DNA of 61,567 nt from NCBI RefSeq assembly GCF_947626835.1, contig NZ_CANQTS010000013.1, positions 1 to 61,567 on the forward strand. The letters run 5' to 3'. Shown here one piece after another: positions 49,077 through 61,566 of this stretch. Position numbers and translations under genes: made by a program. The notes beneath the pieces are model-generated. The model searched no databases and was not told the DNA's origin. It was given only the letters and a program-made list of their open reading frames with translations. Origin of the DNA: an uncultured Acinetobacter sp. GTDB lineage: Bacteria; Pseudomonadota; Gammaproteobacteria; Pseudomonadales; Moraxellaceae. The number at the start of each line of letters is the position of its first letter. Within the stretch, counting starts at the first letter, position 1.

Positions 49077-50140
49077 GCGATTGGTCCTGCATGGGCTGCC
49101 CATTCACGGCGCAGCGGATAAGTTTTTCTTAAAAAATCAAAAGCGGCTTGTTCAACTTTGCCATCCTTTACACAAGCGCGTAAATTGGCATCGTCACGGG
49201 CAATGTCATAAATTTGGCTTAAATGCGCCGCCAAAGCCGCTTTTAAGTCTTGACCTTGAAAATAGGTGTCACATACAGGCAATTGGCTTTCAAAACGTTT
49301 TGTGGCATCAAAACCAAATTGTGCACAAAAGGCGTCATAGATCATTTGTGTACCGCGCGCTTTGCCTTCTAAGCTATAACCTGCAATATGCGGAGTCACA
49401 AGGGTGATTAAATCTAAGACTTCGGCTGTAATTTCAGGTTCATGTTCAAATACATCTAGTACGACTTTACGCCCTGTTTTTTGAATATCTGCAATTAAAT
49501 CAGCTTCTGCCACCACAGAACCACGCGCCGAGTTAATTAAAATTGTTTGCGGTGACATTTTTGCCAAAGCAGCAGCATGAATTAAATGATAAGTCGGATG
49601 CGGGCCTGTTTTGGTTAAAGGCACATGAATAGAAATCGCCTGTGAGGAAGTCAACAAGGTGTCAAAATCAACTTGTTCAACGCTGTTTAAGGTCACAAAT
49701 GGGTCATAGCCGATGACGTGCCAACCTAACAGTTGCGCCATTTTCACCAAGCGCGAACCCACATTACCCAACCCAATTACCCCTAAGGTAAAGCGATCGT
49801 CAGCATGTAACAGTTCAGGTTGCACATGTAATAAAGCAGTAATCACATATTCTGCTACAGCTTGTGCGTTACAGCCTGCCGCATTGGACCACGCAATCTG
49901 TTGTTGTTGTAAATCTTGCAGATCTAAATGATCGGTACCAATGGTGGCACTGCCCACAAATTTCACACTGCTGTCTGCTAACAGCGCTGCATTGACTTGC
50001 GTAACCGAGCGCACCAAAAGTGCATCGGCATCAGACAAATCATGCGCAGTTAAAGTACGTCCTGCTTTATGGTGAATCTCGCCAAATTCAGCAAAGAAAT
50101 AATCGGTAAAGGCCAAATTCTCATCGGCAATCATTTTCAT
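49073..50140 (-). CDS. pdxB: Erythronate-4-phosphate dehydrogenase
   Basis: PdxB oxidises 4-phosphoerythronate in the DXP-dependent vitamin B6 pathway. The 355-residue D-2-hydroxyacid dehydrogenase has ADALLVRSVTQVNA, VGSATIGTDHLDL, the NAD motif LGVIGLGNVGSRLV, the catalytic-region TILINSARGSVVAEADL, and HIAGYSLEGKARGTQMIYDA with the active histidine. A C-terminal dimerisation domain completes the typical length. I start at ATG 50140. ATG 50134 (two codons shorter) is an alternative. It is translationally coupled to epmA. Confidence 0.95.
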   Translation of the reverse strand: MKMIADENLAFTDYFFAEFGEIHHKAGRTLTAHDLSDADALLVRSVTQVNAALLADSSVKFVGSATIGTDHLDLQDLQQQQIAWSNAAGCNAQAVAEYVITALLHVQPELLHADDRFTLGVIGLGNVGSRLVKMAQLLGWHVIGYDPFVTLNSVEQVDFDTLLTSSQAISIHVPLTKTGPHPTYHLIHAAALAKMSPQTILINSARGSVVAEADLIADIQKTGRKVVLDVFEHEPEITAEVLDLITLVTPHIAGYSLEGKARGTQMIYDAFCAQFGFDATKRFESQLPVCDTYFQGQDLKAALAAHLSQIYDIARDDANLRACVKDGKVEQAAFDFLRKTYPLRREWAAHAGPIA

Positions 50141-50261
50141 AAGGCAATCCACTGCATGTATTGCCGCTTATGATACTTGCTCAACAATCAGCTGACCAAT
50201 AAATCTTTGCCCAGCAGTAACGTCGTTTAAACCGCACTACAATGACCATATTAAAGACATA

Positions 50262-50294
50262 AAAAAACCCCTGATTTAACATCAGGGGTTTTTT
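50262..50294 (-). terminator. Terminator of tRNA-Ser
   Basis: AAAAAACCCCTGAT and ATCAGGGGTTTTTT pair around TTAAC. It lies immediately after the tRNA on the minus strand and runs into T. Confidence 0.88.
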
Positions 50295-50299
50295 GAATT

Positions 50300-50390
50300 T
50301 GGCGGAAGCGGTGAGATTCGAACTCACGGAGGGGTATAAGCCCTCGTCGGTTTTCAAGACCGGTGCATTAAACCGCTCTGCCACGCTTCC
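50300..50390 (-). tRNA. tRNA-Ser (anticodon TGA)
   Basis: A 91-base class II tRNA. Acceptor GGAAGCG pairs with CGCTTCC, G is the discriminator and CCA is encoded. The anticodon loop CTTGAAA carries TGA. A long variable arm (CGAGGGCTTATACCCCTCCG) is typical of tRNA-Ser, and the T-arm has GTTCGAATC. Confidence 0.97.
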
Positions 50391-50476
50391 ATGGGGTGTA
50401 TATTACGGCCAAGCTTTGATGCATGCAAGCAAAAAATACAATAAATTGAATTAAATGCACAAGTTTTCATTAAATA

Positions 50477-52582
<2,106 letters not shown>

Positions 52583-52736
52583 TCAAAACTCACAGCAGTT
52601 TAGATTTATTTTGCAAATGGACTTGGTAATTTTAATCGATTGTGTTTTTTAAGCCAAACAAGCACGTTTTATAATGATACAATGCTGAGTTTAGATTTTC
52701 TCCTTGGCTGCCATCATGGTTGCCTATTTTATATAG

Positions 52737-54092
<1,356 letters not shown>

Positions 54093-54103
54093 TTTTTGTT
54101 GTG

Positions 54104-54134
54104 AAAAAAAACCGCTCAGCTGAGCGGTTTTTTT
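54104..54134 (+). terminator. Terminator of argG
   Basis: AACCGCTCAGCTGAGCGGTT is a perfect palindrome flanked by A and T runs. Confidence 0.9.
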
Positions 54135-54206
54135 ATGCTTAAAAACACAGCAACTACCGCCATATTGCGGCATTATTGGCTAAAAATCGGCTTTTGTTGC
54201 GCTTAA

Positions 54207-54238
54207 AGATTATCATTTGTGCATTTATAGATTATCAT
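54207..54238 (+). repeat. Pair of direct repeats upstream of pyrC
   Basis: AGATTATCAT occurs at 54207-54216 and again at 54229-54238. The 22-base spacing equals about two helical turns. It may be a pair of regulator sites or part of the promoter, since TTTATAG precedes the second copy. Confidence 0.45.
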
Positions 54239-54264
54239 CGGACTTATTTTTTTGAAGTACAGCT

Positions 54265-55299
54265 GTGAATACGATTACTCTTCTTCAGCCAGATGATTGG
54301 CACGCTCACCTTCGCGACGGTTTATCTCTACAACGCACTGTGCCAGATTTAGCACGCCAGTTCTCACGTGCGATTTGTATGCCAAACCTTGTGCCACCGG
54401 TTAAGACTGTAGAAGAAGCGATCAGCTATCGCGAACGCATTATGGCACATGTACCAGAGGGTCTAAACTTTGACCCACGTATGGTGCTGTACTTCACCAA
54501 CAATACTTCACCTGATGAAGTGAAAAAAATTAAAGACTCAGCGCATGTCAATGCCATTAAGCTTTATCCTGCTGGTGCCACCACCAATTCAGACAGTGGC
54601 GTAAGTGACATTGAAAAAGTTTACCATGTCATTGAAAAAATGGAAGAATATCAAGTTCCATTGTTATTACATGGTGAAGTCACGCATAACCATGTGGATA
54701 TTTTTGACCGTGAAAAACGTTTCTTAGATGAAGTATTAGCACCGCTTTTACAAAAATTCCCAAAATTAAAATTAGTGCTTGAGCATATCACTACAGCAGA
54801 AGCCGCTGAATTTGTGTTAGCGCAAGGCGAGCATGTAGCCGCCACCATTACCCCACAGCATTTATTATTTAACCGCAATGATATGTTGGTGGGTGGTATT
54901 AAACCGCATTTTTATTGCTTACCTATTTTAAAACGTCAAACCCATCAAGCCAAATTGCTTGAAGTGGCCACCTCTGGCAATCCTCAATTTTTCTTAGGTA
55001 CAGACAGTGCACCGCACTCGAAAAATGCCAAAGAAAATGCCTGTGGTTGTGCGGGTTGCTATAGCGCACCAACTGCAATTGAGTTGTATGCTCAAGCCTT
55101 TGACCAAGTGGGTAAAATTGAGCGTTTAGAAGGCTTTGCAAGCCATTTTGGTGCTGACTTCTACGGTTTACCACGTAATACTACAACGATTACTTTGGTC
55201 AAAGAAGAACAGACCATTCCTGAGAGTTTTGACTATTTGGATGGCGAAAAAATTATCCCACTTTATGCGGGTAAAACCATCCAGTGGAGAAAATTGTGA
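54265..55299 (+). CDS. pyrC: Dihydroorotase (class II, PyrC)
   Basis: PyrC interconverts carbamoyl aspartate and dihydroorotate in pyrimidine synthesis. The 344-residue enzyme has [12 protein letters not shown] (the H-x-H zinc pair) near residue 12, [14 protein letters not shown] with the bridging carboxylated lysine, [17 protein letters not shown] and [20 protein letters not shown]. The frame opens with GTG at 54265, with no strong site upstream. The stop is overlapped by rnt (GTGA). Confidence 0.96.
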   Translation: MNTITLLQPDDWHAHLRDGLSLQRTVPDLARQFSRAICMPNLVPPVKTVEEAISYRERIMAHVPEGLNFDPRMVLYFTNNTSPDEVKKIKDSAHVNAIKLYPAGATTNSDSGVSDIEKVYHVIEKMEEYQVPLLLHGEVTHNHVDIFDREKRFLDEVLAPLLQKFPKLKLVLEHITTAEAAEFVLAQGEHVAATITPQHLLFNRNDMLVGGIKPHFYCLPILKRQTHQAKLLEVATSGNPQFFLGTDSAPHSKNAKENACGCAGCYSAPTAIELYAQAFDQVGKIERLEGFASHFGADFYGLPRNTTTITLVKEEQTIPESFDYLDGEKIIPLYAGKTIQWRKL

Positions 55300-55943
55300 C
55301 ACAAGAAACAGGACCTATGATTGGTCAGCGTTTCCGTGGTTTTTTACCTGTTGTTGTTGATGTCGAAACAGCAGGTTTTAACGCGCAAACCGATGCTTTA
55401 CTTGAAATTGCGGCCATTCCAATTGTGTATGACGACAATGGCAAATTTGTACCAGGTCAACCTTATCATGCCCATATTAATCCTTTTGAAGGAGCGAATT
55501 TAGATCGCCGCTCATTAGATTTTATTGGGGTTGATCCATTTAATCCCATGCGTATGGCCATGGCTGAAGATGAAAAAACGGCATTAAAACGTATTTTCAA
55601 ATCAGTCAATGAAGTACGTCGTCAACAAGGCTGTACTCATGCAGTGTTGGTGGGTCACAATGCCCATTTTGACTTAGGTTTTTTACAAGCTGCGATTGCA
55701 CGTACAGGCAGTAAAAACCAAAACCCATTTCATAGTTTTTCCGTATTTGATACGGTCACCTTAAGTGCGGTGATGTTTGGTCAAACCGTACTTGCTAAGT
55801 CATGTATTCAAGCGGGTATTGAGTTTGATGGCAAAGAAGCCCATTCTGCGTTATATGACACGCAAAAGACCGCTGAACTGTTTTGTTATATTTTGAACAA
55901 ACTCGCACCACATTTACTTGACACTTTGGTGGCGGATCAATAA
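55296..55943 (+). CDS. rnt: Ribonuclease T
   Basis: RNase T is a DEDD 3'-5' exonuclease that trims tRNA and other stable RNA 3' ends. The 215-residue protein has [16 protein letters not shown] (exo I, D and E), [14 protein letters not shown] (exo II) and [14 protein letters not shown] (exo III, H and D). I select the GTG at 55296, six bases after GGAG and overlapping the pyrC stop in GTGA. The frame from 55284 is not needed. tRNA-Glu follows 20 bases downstream with no obvious promoter. Confidence 0.95.
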   Translation: MTQETGPMIGQRFRGFLPVVVDVETAGFNAQTDALLEIAAIPIVYDDNGKFVPGQPYHAHINPFEGANLDRRSLDFIGVDPFNPMRMAMAEDEKTALKRIFKSVNEVRRQQGCTHAVLVGHNAHFDLGFLQAAIARTGSKNQNPFHSFSVFDTVTLSAVMFGQTVLAKSCIQAGIEFDGKEAHSALYDTQKTAELFCYILNKLAPHLLDTLVADQ

Positions 55944-55963
55944 GATACCGCCATCTTCTAAAC

Positions 55964-56039
55964 GTCCCTATCGTCTAGAGGCCTAGGACATCGCCCTTTC
56001 ACGGCGGTAACCGGGGTTCGAATCCCCGTAGGGACGCCA
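55964..56039 (+). tRNA. tRNA-Glu (anticodon TTC), copy 1
   Basis: A 76-base cloverleaf with acceptor GTCCCTA/TAGGGAC, discriminator G, encoded CCA and anticodon TTC in CCCTTTCAC. It is identical to copies 2-4. It starts only 20 bases after rnt, with no TTGACA-like element, so it is probably processed from the pyrC-rnt transcript. Confidence 0.97.
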
Positions 56040-56438
56040 TCTATTTCTTGCTTTATTCCTCTTGGCCTTAATAAGGCACTGAGTCATATTTTCTATCTCA
56101 ATTGACTTTTATTATACTTTTCATACAAAAAATTTTAATGTTTATAGCTTTGGCTTGATGTTCAGTCACCATATCACTCACTCATTAAGTTTAAGCATGT
56201 TTACTGCCTCTATATTTTTACTTTGGTGTTTTTAGCCAAAAGCTAAATATATTTCTCTCCCCTCCTTCAAAGCCTGTTGTACTTTTATCATCTAAAGCGA
56301 AATAACCACGCTTGAATTGTTCATAGCACATTATTGTGCTTTTTTATGTCTTGTGTTTCACAAAGATAAAATATTGCCCATCATGAGGTAGAAAAGATCA
56401 CAATCTTAAGTAAGATTGTTGCAATTGAGTTAAATTTT
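56040..56438. other. Intergenic region between tRNA-Glu copy 1 and the TonB receptor
   Basis: About 400 bases, AT-rich, with no supportable gene. It holds a short palindrome, GCCTTAATAAGGC, downstream of the tRNA and a Fur-like sequence at its right end. Confidence 0.4.
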
Positions 56439-56460
56439 AATGATAATTACTCTCGTTTTC
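56439..56460 (+). promoter_or_regulatory. Probable Fur box upstream of the TonB receptor
   Basis: AATGATAATTACTCTC matches the AATGATAATCATTATC-type consensus at about 13 of 16 positions and lies about 25 bases before the start codon. Confidence 0.6.
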
Positions 56461-56480
56461 ATTTGTATATCTATTTCGCT

Positions 56481-59009
56481 ATGCGCTTTTCGCTTTCTAC
56501 TTTAACGACCGCAATACTTACCATTTTAACGACCTCTGCTTATGCCAATGATTCAAATGAACAACAAGAAAAAAATGTGGCTTTACTGCCGATTATTGTA
56601 AAAGCACAAGAAAGCCAACCCTTAGGCAAAACAATTTATACAAAACAAGACTTAGAGCGCATTCCAAATGGTTCTAAAAATATAACCAATTTCTTAAAAA
56701 TTAATCCAAATGTTCAATTTAGTCATGATCATCTAGCTGCAAGCGCCCAAGCCGATTTAAAACCTGCTGAAATTTCGATTCACGGGGCACAATCATTTCA
56801 AAATAAATTTGTCGTTAATGGTGTGAGCAATAGCAACCTACTAGACCCTATGGGTTCAGGTACAGCAATTTACGGTGGCATTGCTGCCGGTTCACAAGGT
56901 GTGGCAATCAATACCGATTTACTGTGTAATCTTGAAGTTTTAGACAGCAATGTCAGCGCAAAACATGGTGGATTTACCGGCGGTGTCATTCAAGCTGAAA
57001 CCTGTGCACCAAATACAGAAATTGGTAAAATTCACGGCAGCATCAGCTATGACTATACTGAAAGTGATTGGAACCGTTATCACTTAACTACTGATGCAGA
57101 TCAAGGTTTATTTGCAGGCGAATCGACCCAATCCAACCAAAAAGAATACGTTCGACAAGGTGTAAGTACTAATCTTTACGGCAAACTTTCAGAAGTCTAT
57201 GCTTTTGATGCCTATGTATCACAACGTCGCTCTGAAGTGCCTGTTGCCAGTGGACTTCCTTCTCCGACCGAAATTGAACAAAAAAAATTCAATACCAATA
57301 TTGGTGCAACGCTGTATATCGACCCTAACGCACAAACCAAAATGAAGCTTGGTGTCACATTAGGCGATTTAGAAGACAATAGTTATGTTGATAAACGACG
57401 ACATTCTCAAAGCACGACTCAAAATGAATCAGCATTAATGTTTGCTGAAATTGACCAGCAATATGGTTGGGGTGAATTAAAACAAAAATTAAACTATCAA
57501 CAAATTGATAACGATCGTACATCTTCCTCGGATCGGGGGGTAAACTGGATCTATGCCCCAGGCAGTAAAGACTGGAGCAATACAGAACAAGCTTGGGAAG
57601 GTGCAACTTCAGCAGATATTGCTTTAAAACAACACAGCATCAACTATGAATTAGACACAATATTAAATAGCTTTGATTTGGGAGACACCAAACATCAACT
57701 GAGTGCTGGTTTTGCTTATCATTATGACAATGTGCAGTGGCAACGTAGCAAAGATTTTATTACCCACTATGCTGTCACATCAGGACCCACCCAAAATTTA
57801 TATGATTTAAAGGGTGCATCATGCCAAGCCAATGATCCACTTTGTGATGAAAATAGTACAGCTCCATTCATGAGCAATAAAGTGCTTACGGTCTTCAATG
57901 GTCAATATTTTGGTGGTGGTAGCTTATATAAAGCAGGTCAATTTGATGGCACATATCAACAAGCCTCACTGTATCTTGAAGATGCAATTAGTTGGAACAA
58001 TTTCAATGCACGTTTAGGTGTGCGTGCCGATTATGATGAAGCAAATCGCAATTTAAATGTTGCACCGCGTAGCAGTATTCGCTATCAACCTTTTTACAAT
58101 GACAGCCTCACTTTCACATCAGGTTGGAACCGCTACTATAGTGCACCAACTTATATGACTGACTTACGTCAATCTGTTACGTCTTTGGATTTCAACTTAA
58201 AGCGTGAGGATCAAAATTCTGACTGGACCGAAAGTCCAAAAACAAGCTGGAATACAGATACTCAAAAACAAGACTTAAAAACCCCATATGCTGATGAAAT
58301 TGTATTCGGTATCAATAGCCAATTTAAAAATACGCATCTTGGTCTTAAATGGGTCAATCGTCAGTACAAAGATGAAATTTCCCGCAATCAAATAGGTACA
58401 GGCGTAAATCGCTACACAGTGTATGACAATAGTGGTTACGGTGAAAATGATACTATTACGCTTGAAGTTAATACCCTAGAACCGATTAAGTTTAAAGGTA
58501 GCCAACATGAGTTAGGCTTAGCAATTAACTATACTGATGCTTATCGCAGTACTCCTGATTACACAGACGTTTTGATTGAAGAAGAGCTGCAAGAACTGAT
58601 TTCTTATGATGGCAAAATCATAGAACATGGTGACATGCCTGCCTCAAACTATAACCAACCAATGACTGCCCGTGTCTCTTGGGATATTGGTTTTGATACA
58701 TTGCCTTTAAAAATTTCTAACTTTTTCAGCTATAAAGACACATATGAACAAGTGTTAGAGGCCAGTTCTGCTGATAAAGTTGTACACAATGGCGTTAAGA
58801 TTGATACCTATACATTACAGGAAATCAAACCTCGTTTTACTTGGGATATGCGTACCACTTATAACTGGAATATCACTCAAGATTATTCCATGATTTTTGG
58901 TCTTACTATCAACAATATCACCAATAGAAACAATTTATATGCTTCAGGAAATAAGCAGTACTCAGAAATTGGGCGTCAGTTTATTGCCGATGTGAGCTTT
59001 AAATTCTAA
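56481..59009 (+). CDS. TonB-dependent outer-membrane receptor
   Basis: An 842-residue outer-membrane protein. The signal peptide MRFSLSTLTTAILTILTTSA is followed by ANDSNEQ and a TonB-box-like LLPIIVKAQ. The plug spans about 50-200 (LERIPNGSKNITNFLKINPN, KFVVNGVSNSNLLD, AKHGGFTGGVIQAETC). The beta-barrel ends in a terminal phenylalanine (ADVSFKF). Two cysteine pairs occur, in CNLEVL...AETCAP and in ASCQANDPLC. The ligand is unknown. A Fur-like box suggests iron-linked control, probably a ferric siderophore or haem-type substrate. It is flanked by tRNA-Glu copies 1 and 2. The start is ATG 56481, and TTG 56463 is not used. Confidence 0.88.
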   Translation: MRFSLSTLTTAILTILTTSAYANDSNEQQEKNVALLPIIVKAQESQPLGKTIYTKQDLERIPNGSKNITNFLKINPNVQFSHDHLAASAQADLKPAEISIHGAQSFQNKFVVNGVSNSNLLDPMGSGTAIYGGIAAGSQGVAINTDLLCNLEVLDSNVSAKHGGFTGGVIQAETCAPNTEIGKIHGSISYDYTESDWNRYHLTTDADQGLFAGESTQSNQKEYVRQGVSTNLYGKLSEVYAFDAYVSQRRSEVPVASGLPSPTEIEQKKFNTNIGATLYIDPNAQTKMKLGVTLGDLEDNSYVDKRRHSQSTTQNESALMFAEIDQQYGWGELKQKLNYQQIDNDRTSSSDRGVNWIYAPGSKDWSNTEQAWEGATSADIALKQHSINYELDTILNSFDLGDTKHQLSAGFAYHYDNVQWQRSKDFITHYAVTSGPTQNLYDLKGASCQANDPLCDENSTAPFMSNKVLTVFNGQYFGGGSLYKAGQFDGTYQQASLYLEDAISWNNFNARLGVRADYDEANRNLNVAPRSSIRYQPFYNDSLTFTSGWNRYYSAPTYMTDLRQSVTSLDFNLKREDQNSDWTESPKTSWNTDTQKQDLKTPYADEIVFGINSQFKNTHLGLKWVNRQYKDEISRNQIGTGVNRYTVYDNSGYGENDTITLEVNTLEPIKFKGSQHELGLAINYTDAYRSTPDYTDVLIEEELQELISYDGKIIEHGDMPASNYNQPMTARVSWDIGFDTLPLKISNFFSYKDTYEQVLEASSADKVVHNGVKIDTYTLQEIKPRFTWDMRTTYNWNITQDYSMIFGLTINNITNRNNLYASGNKQYSEIGRQFIADVSFKF

Positions 59010-59059
59010 TTTTATAGAGCATTCAATGCATGCTCTTTTGTATCTTCAGGAGTCATAAA

Positions 59060-59221
59060 ATGCCTCATCTCATCACAATTCTTTGCGCTATCATTGCTGT
59101 TATGGGGTTAATATGGTTCAGTTTTCAGCAAGAAGAAGTCCCTGAGAACCTGCTCAACCATAAGACTCAGCACACATCACCTATTTCAAGCATATCAATG
59201 CTTAGGCTATTTTTAGGTTAA
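59060..59221 (+). CDS. Small membrane protein (53 residues) after the TonB receptor
   Basis: Starts MPHLITILCAIIAVMGLIWF, giving one membrane helix over about residues 3-22, then a short hydrophilic tail with EEVPENLLNHKT. The start at 59060 has a good AGGAG nine bases upstream, so translation is well supported. It lies 50 bases after the receptor stop on the same strand without a clear terminator between, suggesting cotranscription. I recognise no family. Confidence 0.65.
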   Translation: MPHLITILCAIIAVMGLIWFSFQQEEVPENLLNHKTQHTSPISSISMLRLFLG

Positions 59222-59490
59222 ATAGCTAAGCGATGTGGCTGATAACGTCAGTCACAAATTATTTTAAGCTATGTTTTTTAAAAAATAAGCATGTTTATAG
59301 GATACAAATAAACTTCATGGCTATTTTATGTGCTTAAAAAGCGCGCTGATTGAGCCAAATTTTTTATGCCTTATCCTGAGCTGAATTGGGCTATTGGTAG
59401 AATTATTTATTTGAAAATAGGCTATTTTTTTAAAAACCACTATTTTTTAGCCAATTGAATCTTTTTTTAAAGTTAAACTTTGATTTTAGT
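59222..59490. other. Intergenic region before tRNA-Glu copy 2
   Basis: About 270 bases, very AT-rich. No gene, terminator or repeat that I can support, apart from the tRNA promoter that follows. Confidence 0.4.
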
Positions 59491-59519
59491 TTGACAGGAT
59501 TTAAAAAAATTCTTAGTAT
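59491..59519 (+). promoter_or_regulatory. Sigma-70 promoter of tRNA-Glu copy 2
   Basis: TTGACA at 59491 and TAGTAT at 59514 are separated by 17 bases. The mature 5' end is 17 bases further on. Confidence 0.75.
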
Positions 59520-59536
59520 GTGCATCACCTCAAAAC

Positions 59537-59612
59537 GTCCCTATCGTCTAGAGGCCTAGGACATCGCCCTTTCACGGCGGTAACCGGGGTTCGAATCCCC
59601 GTAGGGACGCCA
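59537..59612 (+). tRNA. tRNA-Glu (anticodon TTC), copy 2
   Basis: Identical over 76 bases to copy 1, with an encoded CCA and its own TTGACA promoter. It lies about 110 bases before the permease gene. Confidence 0.97.
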
Positions 59613-59725
59613 TTTATCACAGTTCGTGATTCATAAATAAAAGTTATCGCATTGATAAATAAATTGCAGATTTGTAGTTTTACACTACAATAGTCAGCTT
59701 CTCTTCTTTTTTATTTTTTTCTGTT

Positions 59726-61126
59726 ATGCAGCCATCTATGCAGCAGGGCAATTCTGCGCCTTTAAAACGCGCTATGAGTACCCGACATTTGGTCATGATC
59801 TCACTCGGTGGTGCGATCGGGACTGGCCTATTTTTAGGTTCGGGTGAAGTCATTGCACAAACTGGACCGATTGGTGCCATTCTCTCCTATTTTCTTGGTG
59901 GTGTGATCGCCTATATGGTCATGCTGTGCTTGGGTGAACTTGCGGTACATATGCCGGTTTCAGGTTCGTTTGGTGCTTATGCCAAACAATATATTGGTCC
60001 GGGTACTGGCTATACCGTCACATGGTTATATTGGCTCACATGGTCAGTGACTTTAGGCACTGAATTCACCGCCGCCGCACTCCTTATGCAAGAATGGTTC
60101 CCACACGTGTCCATGTGGTTGTGGACACTAATTTTTGGGGTATTTGTCTTTAGCTTAAATATGATTTCGACGCGCTGGTTTGCCGAATCTGAATTTTGGT
60201 TGGCGTTGGTTAAAGTTATTACCGTTGTGGCTTTTATTCTATTGGGTTTATTGGCCATCTTTGGTGCAGTGTCTTATCAAGGCTTCGAATCTGCGCCGTT
60301 GTTTACCAATTTAACCGCGCAAGGTTGGTTCCCTGAAGGCTTATTCCCGATTTTTGCCACCATGTTGATTGTGAACTTTGCTTTTTCTGGCACAGAACTG
60401 ATTGGCGTTGCTGCAGGTGAAACCAAAGATCCTGCCAAAAATGTACCCAAAGCCATTAATACAGCAATTTTGCGCTTGTTGGTGTTCTTTGTGGGTACCA
60501 TTATTGTTATTAGTGCCTTGTTACCACATCAAGCAGCAGGTTTAGGTGCTGAAGGTGTCAGTAGCAGTCCATTTGTAACCGTGTTTAATCACATTGGTAT
60601 TCCTTATGCTGAAGACATGATTCGTTTTGTGATTATTACTGCCTTGTTGTCGGCTGCCAACTCAGGTTTATTTGCTGCCTCACGTATGATGTGGGCGTTA
60701 TCGGATCAAAAACAATTGCCTGCTGTGTTCTCTAAAGTCAATGCGCGTGGTATTCCGTATGTGGCGGTGATTGTGACCATGATTGGTGCCATGCCGGGCT
60801 TGTTGTCAGAGCAATTTGCGCCTGAAACCATTTTTAAAAATTTACTGGGGATTGCGGCCTTTACCATGGTGGTGGTCTGGATGAGTATTTGTTTAAGCCA
60901 ATACAATTTCCGTCGCCAATGGTACAAACAAGGCAAAACTGCGCAAGATTTAGGTTTTGCAGCACCCTTGTTCCCGATTGTGCCGATTTTAGGTTTTGTA
61001 TTTTGTTTTATCACCTGCGTAAGTATGGTGTTTGACCCAGAAATGCGACCTGGCTTTATTGGCTGTATGATCTTTATTGGCTTGTGCTATGTCAGCTATT
61101 ATGCGCTGTATCATAAAAAAGCCTAA
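59726..61126 (+). CDS. AAT-family amino-acid permease, most like S-methylmethionine permease MmuP
   Basis: A 466-residue permease with about twelve helices of the amino acid/polyamine/organocation superfamily. LKRAMSTRHLVMISLGGAIG is the conserved first-helix region, followed by YTVTWLYWLTWSVTLG, ISTRWFAESEFWLALVKVIT and NFAFSGTELIGVAAGET. The wording is close to E. coli MmuP (S-methylmethionine uptake), but GABA and other amino acid permeases share much of it, so the substrate is only inferred. No methyltransferase mmuM is adjacent. A terminator follows. It lies between tRNA-Glu copies 2 and 3. Confidence 0.85.
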   Translation: MQPSMQQGNSAPLKRAMSTRHLVMISLGGAIGTGLFLGSGEVIAQTGPIGAILSYFLGGVIAYMVMLCLGELAVHMPVSGSFGAYAKQYIGPGTGYTVTWLYWLTWSVTLGTEFTAAALLMQEWFPHVSMWLWTLIFGVFVFSLNMISTRWFAESEFWLALVKVITVVAFILLGLLAIFGAVSYQGFESAPLFTNLTAQGWFPEGLFPIFATMLIVNFAFSGTELIGVAAGETKDPAKNVPKAINTAILRLLVFFVGTIIVISALLPHQAAGLGAEGVSSSPFVTVFNHIGIPYAEDMIRFVIITALLSAANSGLFAASRMMWALSDQKQLPAVFSKVNARGIPYVAVIVTMIGAMPGLLSEQFAPETIFKNLLGIAAFTMVVVWMSICLSQYNFRRQWYKQGKTAQDLGFAAPLFPIVPILGFVFCFITCVSMVFDPEMRPGFIGCMIFIGLCYVSYYALYHKKA

Positions 61127-61134
61127 ATTGTTTT

Positions 61135-61165
61135 AATAAAGCGGCTCAATAGCCGCTTTATTTTT
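61135..61165 (+). terminator. Terminator of the permease gene
   Basis: AATAAAGCGGCT and AGCCGCTTTATT pair around CAAT, followed by T residues. Confidence 0.85.
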
Positions 61166-61343
61166 GTTCTGTATTTAAAAAATATGATGACTACATGGTA
61201 GTTGCCATGACTTTGGCTGCAAATTTAATTGAAACTTTGTAGCAATATCGCTGCTATTTTAGGCAAAATCGTGGTTAAATCACCAACATTGCCTTATTTT
61301 TAAACGCTTAATAGTTTTTTTGATTTATTTTGCAAAAAAGCGT

Positions 61344-61372
61344 TTGACACCCCCCTATTCTCACCCTATTAT
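61344..61372 (+). promoter_or_regulatory. Sigma-70 promoter of tRNA-Glu copies 3 and 4
   Basis: TTGACA at 61344 and TATTAT at 61367 are separated by 17 bases. A C-rich spacer lies between them. No separate promoter is visible for copy 4. Confidence 0.8.
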
Positions 61373-61389
61373 ACGTCCACCTCTGAAAC

Positions 61390-61465
61390 GTCCCTATCGT
61401 CTAGAGGCCTAGGACATCGCCCTTTCACGGCGGTAACCGGGGTTCGAATCCCCGTAGGGACGCCA
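61390..61465 (+). tRNA. tRNA-Glu (anticodon TTC), copy 3
   Basis: Identical to copies 1 and 2, with an encoded CCA. It follows a near-consensus promoter. Confidence 0.97.
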
Positions 61466-61490
61466 ATTTCAGAAGTAACTATTTTATTAA

Positions 61491-61566
61491 GTCCCTATCG
61501 TCTAGAGGCCTAGGACATCGCCCTTTCACGGCGGTAACCGGGGTTCGAATCCCCGTAGGGACGCCA
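61491..61566 (+). tRNA. tRNA-Glu (anticodon TTC), copy 4
   Basis: Identical to the other copies and only 25 bases after copy 3, so the two are probably one transcript. It ends one base before the window edge, and further copies could follow. Confidence 0.97.

Noticed and set aside
55929..55952. GGCGG/CCGCC inverted repeat at the end of rnt as a terminator before tRNA-Glu
   Set aside because: The stem is short with a long loop and no T run follows. It would not separate rnt from the tRNA.
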